31,448 bases of DNA from RGIG6353 sp045660745 (GTDB taxonomy: Bacteria > Bacillota > Clostridia > Oscillospirales > SIG627). The notes under the pieces were generated by a model. The model was given only the letters and a program-made list of their open reading frames with translations. It was not told the origin of the DNA and made no database searches. Location: contig JAZREJ010000052.1 in the NCBI GenBank assembly GCA_045660745.1, positions 1 to 31,448 of the forward strand. Direction: 5' to 3'. Position numbers and translations under genes: made by a program. Positions 1 to 6,971 of the stretch are shown one piece after another (within the stretch, counting starts at the first letter, position 1; each line of letters begins with the position of its first letter).

Positions 1-683
1 TCCTTATGGCAGACCCCAGAATCATCGACAATCCTCAGCCTATCAGCTACATCACCTACCGCGAGCTTCGTGAGCTTTCCTACATGGGTGCAACAGTTCT
101 TCATGAGGATGCGGTATTCCCCGTTCGTATTATGGGTATTCCGATCAATATCAAGAACACCAACAAGCCCGAGGATCCCGGTACAATGATTGTATCCGAA
201 GCGCCCGAAAACGATGAAGGACCAGTTATCACAGGTATTGCGGGTAAGAAGAACTTCTCCATCATCACCATCGAAAAGGACATGATGAATCAGGAGATAG
301 GCTTCGGTCGCCGTATGCTTGAAGCAATCGAAAAGAACAAAATTTCCTTTGAGCATCTTCCCTCAGGTATTGATACCATGAGCGTTGTCGTTGCGGAAAC
401 CACTCTCATCGGCAAGCGCGAGCAGGTAGTTCTCGACATTGCAAAGGCGGTTGACCCCGACCACATCGCAATTGAGGACGAACTCGCACTCATCGCAGTT
501 GTAGGTCGCAGAATGGTCAGCAGCTACGGTACTGCCGCAAAGGTATTCTCGGCAATCTCCGCAGCAGGCGTTAACATCCGTACCATTGACCAGGGTTCAA
601 GTGAATTAAACATCATCGTTGGTGTCAAGAACGAGGACTTTGAAGTAGCAATGAACGCAATTTACAAGGCATTCGTTAAATAA
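1..683 (+). CDS. Aspartokinase, C-terminal part (5' end outside window)
   Basis: Aspartate kinase phosphorylates L-aspartate at the head of the lysine, threonine and methionine pathway in the cytosol. The frame is already open at base 1 and codes through an ADPRIIDNPQPI stretch followed by ITYRELRELSYMGA, which is the end of the kinase domain in this family. The Met codon at base 6 is therefore internal and not the start. After it come two ACT-type regulatory segments. One spans about residues 75-145 of the visible part (GKKNFSIITIEKD onward). The second ends with GSSELNIIVGV near the C-terminus. About 226 residues are visible, roughly half of a usual 400-450-residue enzyme. The stop is followed within 10 bases by a strong terminator, so this is the last gene of its transcript. 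Which isozyme it is, and which end-product inhibits it, cannot be told from this part. Confidence 0.93.
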   Translation, partial: LMADPRIIDNPQPISYITYRELRELSYMGATVLHEDAVFPVRIMGIPINIKNTNKPEDPGTMIVSEAPENDEGPVITGIAGKKNFSIITIEKDMMNQEIGFGRRMLEAIEKNKISFEHLPSGIDTMSVVVAETTLIGKREQVVLDIAKAVDPDHIAIEDELALIAVVGRRMVSSYGTAAKVFSAISAAGVNIRTIDQGSSELNIIVGVKNEDFEVAMNAIYKAFVK

Positions 684-689
684 TTCATG

Positions 690-727
690 AGCAAGGCGAA
701 AAAAATCGCCTTGCTTTTCTTTTTATT
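690..727 (+). terminator. Rho-independent terminator after aspartokinase
   Basis: A perfect 10-bp stem (AGCAAGGCGA / TCGCCTTGCT) with a loop of six A residues is followed by TTTCTTTTTATT. It lies 7 bases after the stop codon. Confidence 0.9.
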
Positions 728-822
728 GTTAACAGTTTTGTTCAAAAAATACTGTTTTATTTTGCCATTTTGTGCAAAGTGACGATTTTATCGCTTTAGC
801 TTGATAAAATGTTAAAACGCTA

Positions 823-851
823 TTGCGTTTTTTGAAAAGTTGTGATAGAAT
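823..851 (+). promoter_or_regulatory. Promoter of the amino acid ABC importer operon
   Basis: TTGCGT (823-828), a 17-base spacer and TAGAAT (846-851). The -35 box sits inside a small inverted repeat at 814-831 (AAAACGC, loop TATT, GCGTTTT), which could be an operator. The predicted leader is about 30 bases. Confidence 0.55.
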
Positions 852-887
852 GTAGCCACAACAAAAAGAAAGATGAGGAATTTACTC

Positions 888-1700
888 ATGAAAAAGATTT
901 TAACAATTGTTTTAGCTCTTACAATGATCCTTGCTCTCGGCATGCTCGTTGCTTGCTCCGAAGAGAAAAAGGATGATACTCTCGTATGCGGTGTTACTAT
1001 AATCCCCGGCTTGAACGAACAGGACGAAAACGGCAAGTGGATCGGCTTTGAATCCGAATTTGCAGAGGCAGTAGGCGAAATCCTTGACATGAAGGTTGAG
1101 TTCCAGGTAATCGACTGGACTCAGAAGTACAACGAGGTTAACTCGGGTGCTATCGACTGTATCTGGAACGGTTTTACCGCAAACTCCAGCGATAAGGTAA
1201 ACGGCGTTGATGTTAAGCGTTCCGACCTTGTTGATTTCTCGTACGGCTACATGCTCAACCAGCAGTGCATCGTAACTAAGGCAAGCAACGTTGCAAACAT
1301 CAAGTCTGAAGCAGACCTCAACGGCAAGAGTGCATGTGTTGAGGGCGGAAGTGCCGGTGCATCCTACGCTGAAACAGTTACCGCTGCTGACAAGATCTTC
1401 TCAACAACAGCTCAGATCAATGCATTCACAGAGGTTAAGTCCGGTGCAGTTGACTTTGCAGTAGTTGACATCATCCTCGCAAAGAACGTATGCGGCAAGG
1501 GCGACTACGCTGACCTCGCTATCGTTGATGCAATTGAGCTCGACTCTGAGATCTACGCAGTAGGCTTCAAGAAGGGTAGCGATCTTACCGCTAAGGTAAA
1601 CAGCGCTATCAAGGAGCTTGAGAAAAACGGTAAGCTTATGGAGATTGCTAAGAAGTACGGCTTTGAAAATGTTCTTCAGGTAAGCGAAACCATCGAATAA
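888..1700 (+). CDS. Polar amino acid ABC transporter, substrate-binding lipoprotein
   Basis: Extracellular solute-binding protein of the polar amino acid (family 3, SBP_bac_3-like) ABC importers; it captures the amino acid outside the membrane and delivers it to the permease encoded next. Starting at 888 it has a short basic N-terminus, a hydrophobic core and the lipobox LVAC, with the lipidated Cys at residue 23. An in-frame ATG at 873 is less likely, because the GAGGA ribosome site at 875-879 overlaps it and is well spaced for 888. Residues of the family are visible, such as GKWIGFESEFAEAVG near the N-terminal lobe, GAIDCIWNGFT, and a C-terminal GKLMEIAKKYGF. At about 270 residues it is normal length. 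Permease and ATPase follow on the same strand. The precise amino acid is not readable; cystine, glutamine or other polar amino acids are possible. Confidence 0.9.
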   Translation: MKKILTIVLALTMILALGMLVACSEEKKDDTLVCGVTIIPGLNEQDENGKWIGFESEFAEAVGEILDMKVEFQVIDWTQKYNEVNSGAIDCIWNGFTANSSDKVNGVDVKRSDLVDFSYGYMLNQQCIVTKASNVANIKSEADLNGKSACVEGGSAGASYAETVTAADKIFSTTAQINAFTEVKSGAVDFAVVDIILAKNVCGKGDYADLAIVDAIELDSEIYAVGFKKGSDLTAKVNSAIKELEKNGKLMEIAKKYGFENVLQVSETIE

Positions 1701-1740
1701 TCAAGTAAAAAACAATTAAGTAAATAAAGGAAAATAAATA

Positions 1741-2385
1741 ATGGGATTTTGGGAAGTCACACTAAGCCTCATGCGAGGCCTTGAGCAGACCTGCCTGATA
1801 TTTGCGCTAACACTTGTGTTAGCGCTTCCTTTAGGTTTGGTGATAAGCTTCGGATCTATGATGAAGTTCAAGCCTATAAGGTATCTTGTCAAAACATTCG
1901 TATGGATCATACGCGGTGTTCCGTTGATGCTTCAGGTAATTATAATATTCTACGTTCCGGGATTTCTTTTGGGACAACCGATACTTTCACGTTTTTCGTC
2001 GGTAATTGCGGCATTTGTTATAAATTACGCCTGCTATTTTTCCGAAATATTCCGAGGCGGTATTGAGTCAATATCAAAGGGACAGTACGAAGCAGGACAG
2101 GTGCTTGGTATGGCCAAGAGTCAGATATTCTTCAAGGTCATTCTCATGCAGGTGGTAAAGAGGATAATTCCTCCCATGTCAAATGAGATAATAACGCTTG
2201 TCAAGGATACAGCTCTTGCGAGAGTTATAATGATAGTTGAGCTCATACAGGCGGCACAGAATTATGCCGGATACGGACTTATGTGGCCTCTGTTCTATAC
2301 AGCGGTGTTCTACCTTGCCTTTGTCGGAATACTTACGCTCATCTTTGGATACGTTGAGAAAAAGCTCTCGTATTACAAGACCTAA
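1741..2385 (+). CDS. Polar amino acid ABC transporter, permease
   Basis: Integral membrane subunit of the importer, in the HisMQ/GlnP-type family, which forms the translocation path. The 214-residue length is typical. Several hydrophobic helices are visible, and the cytoplasmic EAA loop that docks on the ATPase reads EAGQVLGMAKSQIFFKVIL, followed by LPQ-like residues and NEIITLVKDTALA. Its ATG lies 40 bases after the binding-protein stop, behind AAAGGA, and its stop is 12 bases before the ATPase start. The three genes therefore form one operon with a single permease gene, so the permease probably works as a homodimer. Confidence 0.93.
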   Translation: MGFWEVTLSLMRGLEQTCLIFALTLVLALPLGLVISFGSMMKFKPIRYLVKTFVWIIRGVPLMLQVIIIFYVPGFLLGQPILSRFSSVIAAFVINYACYFSEIFRGGIESISKGQYEAGQVLGMAKSQIFFKVILMQVVKRIIPPMSNEIITLVKDTALARVIMIVELIQAAQNYAGYGLMWPLFYTAVFYLAFVGILTLIFGYVEKKLSYYKT

Positions 2386-2397
2386 GGGGGTGCAGAC

Positions 2398-3180
2398 GTG
2401 TCATTCTTACAAGCAAACAACATACAAAAAAGATTCGGACAGACAGAGGTCTTAAAGGGAATTTCATTCGGACTTGAAAAGGGCGAGGTGCTTGCAATCA
2501 TCGGTTCATCGGGAAGCGGTAAGACAACCCTTCTCAGATGTCTCAACTTCCTTGAAAAGCCCGATTTCGGCACAATCTCGGTAGGGGACGATTTGCTTTT
2601 CGATGCATCAAACCCTATTCTTTCAAACGACAAGAACATTCGAAACAAGCGTCTTCATTTCGGACTTGTATTTCAGTCATTTAATCTATTCCCTCAGTAC
2701 ACAGCGCTTGAAAACATAATGCTTGCGCCTAAGATGAGACTCAAGGAAGCAAGTCTCTCCAAGGATGAAAAAAAGGCAGCTCTCGCGGATATCGAAAAGA
2801 ATGCGCTTGAGCTTCTTGAAAGCGTAGGACTTTCCGAAAAGGCAAAGTTCTACCCATGTGAGCTTTCGGGCGGACAGTGTCAGAGAGTCGCAATTGCACG
2901 TGCTCTTGCTCTCTCCCCTGACGTGCTCTGCTTCGACGAGCCCACCTCCGCACTCGACCCCGAATTGACAGGCGAAGTGCTCCGAGTAATCCGCGACCTC
3001 AAGTCAAGTGATCGCACCATGATAGTGGTTACACACGAAATGGAATTTGCGAGAAGCGTTTCGGATAAGGTGATATTCATGGCAGACGGTATCATCGAAG
3101 AAGAAGGAACACCCGACGAAGTATTCATGACTCCCAAGAGTGAGAGAACAAGAATGTTCCTTAACAAAACCGATTTTTAA
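2398..3180 (+). CDS. Polar amino acid ABC transporter, ATP-binding protein
   Basis: ATPase that powers the importer. It starts with GTG at 2398 behind a strong AAGGGGG site 7 bases upstream. Motifs in order are Walker A GSSGSGKTT (residues 36-44), the Q-loop VFQSFNLFP (about 91-99), the signature LSGGQ (156-160), Walker B LCFDEP (177-182), the D-loop SALDPE and the switch His at 213 (VVTHEMEFA). The residue after the signature Gln is Cys (LSGGQCQR), where this family usually has Gln-Gln-Arg; Arg is kept, so activity should be normal. The 260-residue length is slightly long, with a small insertion around residues 110-130. It is the last gene of the operon, followed at once by a terminator. Confidence 0.94.
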   Translation: MSFLQANNIQKRFGQTEVLKGISFGLEKGEVLAIIGSSGSGKTTLLRCLNFLEKPDFGTISVGDDLLFDASNPILSNDKNIRNKRLHFGLVFQSFNLFPQYTALENIMLAPKMRLKEASLSKDEKKAALADIEKNALELLESVGLSEKAKFYPCELSGGQCQRVAIARALALSPDVLCFDEPTSALDPELTGEVLRVIRDLKSSDRTMIVVTHEMEFARSVSDKVIFMADGIIEEEGTPDEVFMTPKSERTRMFLNKTDF

Positions 3181-3182
3181 GT

Positions 3183-3217
3183 AATACGGCAAGGATTTTT
3201 CCTTGCCGTATTTTTTC
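3183..3217 (+). terminator. Terminator of the ABC importer operon
   Basis: A 12-bp perfect stem (AATACGGCAAGG / CCTTGCCGTATT) with an A/T loop is followed by TTTTC. It sits right after the ATPase stop and directly abuts the end of the minus-strand gene at 3218. It may also stop that convergent transcript, although the opposite side has a weaker T run. Confidence 0.88.
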
Positions 3218-3433
3218 TCATACACACTCGTAATAAGCATCGAAAAAGGCACGACGGGGCGCTATGGGGGAAGGCTTTATCACCCTTTGTACTACAGGTG
3301 CGCTTTGACGAGGCTTTGCATTTTTGTTCTTCTTGGGAAATAAAAGGAGCATAAACTTTTCTTCAATTCTCTCGGGAACAAAATCAAGCTCCCCTCGTCT
3401 CTTCTTATCTGCTTTCTTGTAAAAATCAATCAT
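3218..3433 (-). CDS. Small basic hypothetical protein, 71 residues
   Basis: I do not recognise the product. The reason to accept it as a gene is its start. On the minus strand the ATG (3431-3433) has a near-perfect AAAGGAGGT ribosome site 8 bases upstream. A consensus -10 box TATAAT lies at 3466-3471 with only a weak -35 partner. The protein is rich in Lys and Arg, with a central hydrophobic stretch (EKFMLLLFP) followed by a Pro/Lys-rich tail, and has no signal peptide or membrane helix. It converges on the ABC operon and is divergent from the DUF1294 operon, so it is probably expressed alone. The strength of the start signals supports a real small protein; its function is unknown. Confidence 0.55.
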   Translation of the reverse strand: MIDFYKKADKKRRGELDFVPERIEEKFMLLLFPKKNKNAKPRQSAPVVQRVIKPSPIAPRRAFFDAYYECV

Positions 3434-3522
3434 CTCAATATACCTCCTTTTCTTTTTACACCCTTATTATACAAGAGGATATGTACGATAAGCGGGACAG
3501 TAAATCCTTTTTTTGAAAGTTA

Positions 3523-3551
3523 TTGACTTTTACCGAGAACAGTGATAAAAT
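3523..3551 (+). promoter_or_regulatory. Promoter of the DUF1294 / PLP enzyme / SGNH operon
   Basis: TTGACT (3523-3528), exactly 17 bases, then TAAAAT (3546-3551). The first gene starts at 3581 behind an AGGAG site. Confidence 0.75.
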
Positions 3552-3580
3552 TTCTATATCAAAAAAGGAGAATTTAAATT

Positions 3581-3883
3581 ATGAATCTCACGATTGAAAA
3601 AGTAATACTCATATGGAACATAATCGTATTCTTCATATACGGAATAGACAAGTGGCGCGCCGGTAACTCAAAGAAACGCACAAGTGAGTTCACTCTCATT
3701 CTATCTGCAATACTGCTTGCGGCTCCGGGTGCAATGTTCGGAATGGTAATATTTAATCACAAGACCTCAAAGCCTCTTTTCCGTTACGGTGTGCCCGTGC
3801 TCTTTATGGCTACTCCAACACTGTACGAGCTGTTTTTAAAATACGCTTTCCCATATATAGTAAAAGTAATAAACACTCTGTAA
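3581..3883 (+). CDS. DUF1294 family small membrane protein
   Basis: A 100-residue membrane protein of the DUF1294 family, whose function is not known. Three to four hydrophobic segments are visible, and the family hallmarks are present: YGIDKWRA near residues 20-27 and FNHKTSKPLFRYGVP near residues 58-72. The start has an AGGAG site 10 bases upstream and a good promoter. The next gene begins 12 bases after its stop, so it leads a three-gene operon with the PLP enzyme and the SGNH hydrolase. Nothing in the neighbours explains a membrane role. Confidence 0.85.
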   Translation: MNLTIEKVILIWNIIVFFIYGIDKWRAGNSKKRTSEFTLILSAILLAAPGAMFGMVIFNHKTSKPLFRYGVPVLFMATPTLYELFLKYAFPYIVKVINTL

Positions 3884-3894
3884 AAGGTAATAAC

Positions 3895-5175
3895 ATGAAC
3901 AACATATTCAAAGGAATTGGAATCTCAGACGAGGTATTTGCACTCGGCGAGGAAACCTTATCAAAAATATCTGACCGCTTTGCAAAAATAGACACTATGG
4001 CGGAATACAATCAGGTCAAGGTTATATGCGCTATGCAGAAAAACCGTGTCAGTGCCGCTTGCTTTGCGGGTACAACAGGCTACGGCTACAATGACCTCGG
4101 CCGTGAAACTCTTGAAAAGGTATATGCCGACGTATTTAATACCGAGGCGGCGCTTGTGCGTCCTCAGATAACCTGCGGCACACACGCACTCACTGTTGCA
4201 CTTTCCGCAAACCTTCTCCCCGGTGACACACTCTACTCCCCCGTCGGACGTCCTTATGACACGCTTGAAGAAGTTATAGGCATTCGTCCTTCCCCCTGCT
4301 CTCTTGCGGAATACGGAGTTGACTACTGTGAGACGGAATTGTTCCCAAACGGAGAAGTAGATTTCGAGGGAATCAAGCGTGACGTTGAGGCTAACCCGCG
4401 CATCAAGCTTGCAACCATTCAGCGTTCAAAAGGCTACAAGACGCGCCCCACACTTTCCGTTGAGACCATAGGCAAAATAATCGCTCTTATCAAGAGCATA
4501 AACCCCGACATCGTTTGCATGGTAGACAACTGCTATGGAGAATTTGTTGAAGAACGGGAGCCGTCGGACGTCGGCGCCGATATGACGGTTGGCTCTCTTA
4601 TCAAGAACCCCGGAGGCGGACTTGCGCCTGTGGGCGGATATATTTGCGGAACAAAAAAGTGCGTTGAACGTTGTGCATACAGACTCAGTGCCCCGGGGCT
4701 TGGTCAGGAGGTAGGGGCAACTCTCAGCGTTACCACATCTCTCTATCAAGGGCTTTTCATGGCTCCTACAGTTGTAGCGGCGGCTCTCAAGGGCGCAATC
4801 TTTGCGGCGGCTTGCTATGAGAAGCTTGGATTCAAGACCTTCCCCACTGCAGACACCGAAAGACACGACATAATACAGTCGGTGGAAACAGGCTCGCCCG
4901 CGGGACTTTGCGCCTTCTGTGAGGGAATACAGGCAGCAGCTCCCGTTGACAGCTTTGCCACCCCCGAGCCTTGGGCAATGCCCGGATATGACAGTGAAGT
5001 AATAATGGCGGCGGGTACATTTGTACAAGGCTCATCCATTGAGCTTTCGGCAGACGGGCCTATGCGTGAACCTTACGCGGTATTCTTCCAGGGCGGTCTT
5101 ACCTTCCCCCATGCAAAGCTCGGAATACTTATGTCAATACAGAAGATGTATGAAAAAGGACTTATAAATCTATGA
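3895..5175 (+). CDS. PLP-dependent methionine gamma-lyase family protein (YnbB / aluminium resistance type)
   Basis: Cytosolic pyridoxal-phosphate enzyme of the family named Met_gamma_lyase, which includes B. subtilis YnbB and proteins labelled aluminium resistance protein. Substrate and physiological reaction of the family are poorly established. The 426-residue length is normal. Visible fold type I features are a glycine-rich N-terminal stretch GTTGYGYND (residues 59-67), CGTHAL at about 94-99, the Asp that contacts the pyridine nitrogen in VDNCYGEF (D211), and the probable Schiff-base Lys in GSLIKNPGGG (K237). The C-terminal GPMREPY and FQGGLTF are also typical. The stop overlaps the next start (ATGA), so the SGNH hydrolase is translationally coupled. 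In many Firmicutes this gene sits near miaA/hfq, but here it is in a different setting. Confidence 0.9.
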   Translation: MNNIFKGIGISDEVFALGEETLSKISDRFAKIDTMAEYNQVKVICAMQKNRVSAACFAGTTGYGYNDLGRETLEKVYADVFNTEAALVRPQITCGTHALTVALSANLLPGDTLYSPVGRPYDTLEEVIGIRPSPCSLAEYGVDYCETELFPNGEVDFEGIKRDVEANPRIKLATIQRSKGYKTRPTLSVETIGKIIALIKSINPDIVCMVDNCYGEFVEEREPSDVGADMTVGSLIKNPGGGLAPVGGYICGTKKCVERCAYRLSAPGLGQEVGATLSVTTSLYQGLFMAPTVVAAALKGAIFAAACYEKLGFKTFPTADTERHDIIQSVETGSPAGLCAFCEGIQAAAPVDSFATPEPWAMPGYDSEVIMAAGTFVQGSSIELSADGPMREPYAVFFQGGLTFPHAKLGILMSIQKMYEKGLINL

Positions 5176-5840
5176 CGAACAATCCCCTTTATGGAAAATA
5201 TATAACCTTTAACGGAGACAGCATCTGCGAGGGTGCGGGATTCCGTGGAGGTTATGCAAAAATAATATCAGATGAAAACTCCATGAAGCTCCAGAACGTT
5301 GGACGATGCGGGGCAACCATTACCGCAGAAACCGTCAACAAAGATGGTATAAAAAGAATTTGGATTTCAAGAACCATTGACAAAATGGATCCCGAAGCCG
5401 ATTATGCCATACTTGAAGGCGGAGTCAACGATGCGGGAGCTGAAGTTCCTCTTGGTGAGCTTTCAAAAGGATACGAGGAGGAGCTTGATGACAAGACCTT
5501 CTACGGAGCATTTGAGTCAATGCTCAAACAACTCATTATCCGATTTGCAGGCAAGAAGTACGGATATATTGCGGTACACCAGATGGCGCCGAGATATCGA
5601 GCAACCAACATCCCCGAATCAAGCTATTACTATGCGGCAAAAAGGTGTTGTGAAAAATGGGGCGTACCTTTTCTCGACCTTAACGTCACAGTGCCTCCTT
5701 TCGCATTTTTCCCGAAAGACTCGGAGCTTTATGCCATCCGAGAAAAATACACTCACAAGGCTGATGGATGGCATCCCAATGAGGCGGGATATCGCAAATA
5801 TTACGTGCCGAAAATCACCGAATGGCTGAAAACACTTTAA
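5172..5840 (+). CDS. SGNH/GDSL-type hydrolase, cytosolic
   Basis: Esterase or lipase-fold hydrolase of the SGNH superfamily. The conserved blocks are in order: GDS at residues 15-17 with Ser17 as nucleophile, a block II Gly in NVGRCGAT (about 42-49), block III GGVND with Asn86, and block V DGWHPNEAGY with Asp198 and His201. At 222 residues it is a single-domain member. There is no signal peptide, so it acts inside the cell, probably as a deacylase or deacetylase on a small ester. The ATG overlaps the previous stop by four bases (ATGA), and a terminator follows, making it the last gene of the operon. The substrate cannot be predicted. Confidence 0.9.
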   Translation: MTNNPLYGKYITFNGDSICEGAGFRGGYAKIISDENSMKLQNVGRCGATITAETVNKDGIKRIWISRTIDKMDPEADYAILEGGVNDAGAEVPLGELSKGYEEELDDKTFYGAFESMLKQLIIRFAGKKYGYIAVHQMAPRYRATNIPESSYYYAAKRCCEKWGVPFLDLNVTVPPFAFFPKDSELYAIREKYTHKADGWHPNEAGYRKYYVPKITEWLKTL

Positions 5841-5859
5841 AACATCTCCGAAAAATTTG

Positions 5860-5900
5860 AAATGTACCACAAAAGCTTAAGCATTTTGTGATACATTTTT
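5860..5900 (+). terminator. Terminator after the SGNH hydrolase
   Basis: Inverted repeat 5860-5874 / 5884-5898: two 7-bp arms with one mismatch between them (AAATGTA, CACAAAA against TTTTGTG, TACATTT), ending in a T tract. Confidence 0.7.
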
Positions 5901-5953
5901 ATGTCAAAAAAGAAAATTGAGCAAAAAAGTTATAGAGCACAATTCAAGATACA

Positions 5954-5962
5954 TGTTATAAT
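5954..5962 (+). promoter_or_regulatory. Extended -10 promoter in intergenic region
   Basis: TGTTATAAT is a perfect extended -10 element on the plus strand. No good -35 box lies 17 bases upstream. No credible gene follows. Predicted RNA would start near 5969 and contain a CGCAAC/GTTGCG hairpin and then the long hairpin at 6005-6035, so a short non-coding RNA antisense to the araC-type gene's 3' side is possible. The rest of 5900-6098 is AT-rich with nothing else visible. Confidence 0.35.
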
Positions 5963-6004
5963 AAAAATGCGAGAACGCAACTTTGAGTGTTGCGAAAGAG
6001 CAAA

Positions 6005-6035
6005 GAATAAGCCCGGTTCAATACCGAGCTTATTC
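6005..6035 (-). terminator. Hairpin downstream of the AraC-type regulator, probable terminator
   Basis: GAATAAGC / GCTTATTC (8 bp), one mismatch, then CGGT / ACCG closing a 5-base loop. On the minus strand it is followed by TTTGCTCTTTC. It lies about 65 bases past the regulator stop. Confidence 0.6.
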
Positions 6036-6098
6036 ACAAATGATTTAATCTTTTTGTCTATGTTTGAGGACTCTTTCAAGTGTTTTTTATAATGGTTT

Positions 6099-6815
6099 TT
6101 ATTCCTTTGTCGGGGAATGACCGTAATATTTTTTATATGCTCGACTAAACTGGTAAATGTCTGTGTATCCGACACTGCGTCCCGCCTCCCCTACCGAATA
6201 GCCTTCGGAAAGGTAGGCACGGGCTTTCTTCATGCGCAACGCTTGAATATATATTGACATCGGGACCCCACGATATTTAATAAAGAGCTTTCTGAGGTAG
6301 ACCTCGCTCACATTTATCGCAGACGCAATATAAGAACAGGAAAGCAAATTATTTTCAAGCTCTTTTAAAATAATAAGCTCTGCTTCATCGACGTACCTTT
6401 CGGATGGTTTTTTTACCGACTTTTTATCAAACGCTTCCTCAAGCATCTGATAATAAAGAGCGAACGCCTTGTGTTGATTTTTCGACGTAATGGCACGTTC
6501 AGCCTCGTCGAAAATCTGCTCGAACATTTTGCTGTCCGTAATATTTATAATAACCGGAGACGTAGGAGGGATGTCAGTTTTAAAATTAAAAAGAAGATTC
6601 TCGGTGGTTTCGATTCCGACTATTTGATAATCAAAGCCTTCGGGAAGAAATATACCATGATTTTTATCACACCTGATAACTGTATCGCAAAACACAAAAT
6701 CCATACACCCTTTAAGTGGAACTACAACCCCTGAAGAACGTCGATTTTTCATTGTACAAGTGATGCCGCATTCAACTTTTGTACGCAATATTTCATGTAA
6801 TTTTACAATAATCAC
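6099..6815 (-). CDS. AraC-family transcriptional regulator
   Basis: DNA-binding regulator with an N-terminal cupin-like sensing region (residues 1-110) and a C-terminal double helix-turn-helix. The first recognition unit lies in SYIASAINVSEVYLRKLF and the second is the family signature VGEAGRSVGYTDIYQFSRAYKKYYGHSPTKE region at the very end. Of normal size, at about 238 residues. The start is GTG at 6815, preceded by a run of six G (6822-6827) as ribosome site. A consensus promoter lies at 6839-6867. It is divergent from the operon at 6972-9864, separated by 156 bases, so it probably activates that operon in response to a small molecule, perhaps a sugar. Confidence 0.9.
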   Translation of the reverse strand: MIIVKLHEILRTKVECGITCTMKNRRSSGVVVPLKGCMDFVFCDTVIRCDKNHGIFLPEGFDYQIVGIETTENLLFNFKTDIPPTSPVIINITDSKMFEQIFDEAERAITSKNQHKAFALYYQMLEEAFDKKSVKKPSERYVDEAELIILKELENNLLSCSYIASAINVSEVYLRKLFIKYRGVPMSIYIQALRMKKARAYLSEGYSVGEAGRSVGYTDIYQFSRAYKKYYGHSPTKE

Positions 6816-6838
6816 AAAAATCCCCCCTTTTTAAAAAG

Positions 6839-6867
6839 AATATATATCATATTCCGAGATTTGTCAA
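6839..6867 (-). promoter_or_regulatory. Promoter of the AraC-type regulator
   Basis: On the minus strand, TTGACA (6862-6867), 17 bases, TATATT (6839-6844). It is close to consensus. Confidence 0.75.
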
Positions 6868-6909
6868 TAAGTGATATCGTTTTTGCCAAATAATGCATCG
6901 AATTATCTA

Positions 6910-6938
6910 TTTATCGGCGCCTTCCTCTTCTGTATAAT
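6910..6938 (+). promoter_or_regulatory. Weak-35 promoter of the AroD-like operon
   Basis: A perfect TATAAT (6933-6938) has a poor -35 (TTTATC, 6910-6915) at 17 bases. A strong -10 with a weak -35 next to a divergent AraC-type gene fits an activator-dependent promoter. Confidence 0.5.
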
Positions 6939-6971
6939 AATCTTAATAAACATAAGATTGGAGGAACGTAT

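Noticed and set aside
873..887. Upstream ATG for the binding lipoprotein
   Set aside because: It overlaps the ribosome site that serves the ATG at 888, and would add five residues before a standard lipoprotein signal.
684..887. Lysine riboswitch or T-box near aspartokinase and amino acid importer
   Set aside because: The gap is only 204 bases, holds a terminator and a promoter, and shows no conserved riboswitch core.
4426..5028. Minus-strand 200-codon open frame
   Set aside because: Antisense shadow of the PLP enzyme gene, with no ribosome site.
5901..6092. 63-codon plus-strand open frame between SGNH hydrolase and AraC gene
   Set aside because: No ribosome site, starts in a terminator tail, runs through two hairpins, and composition is not protein-like.
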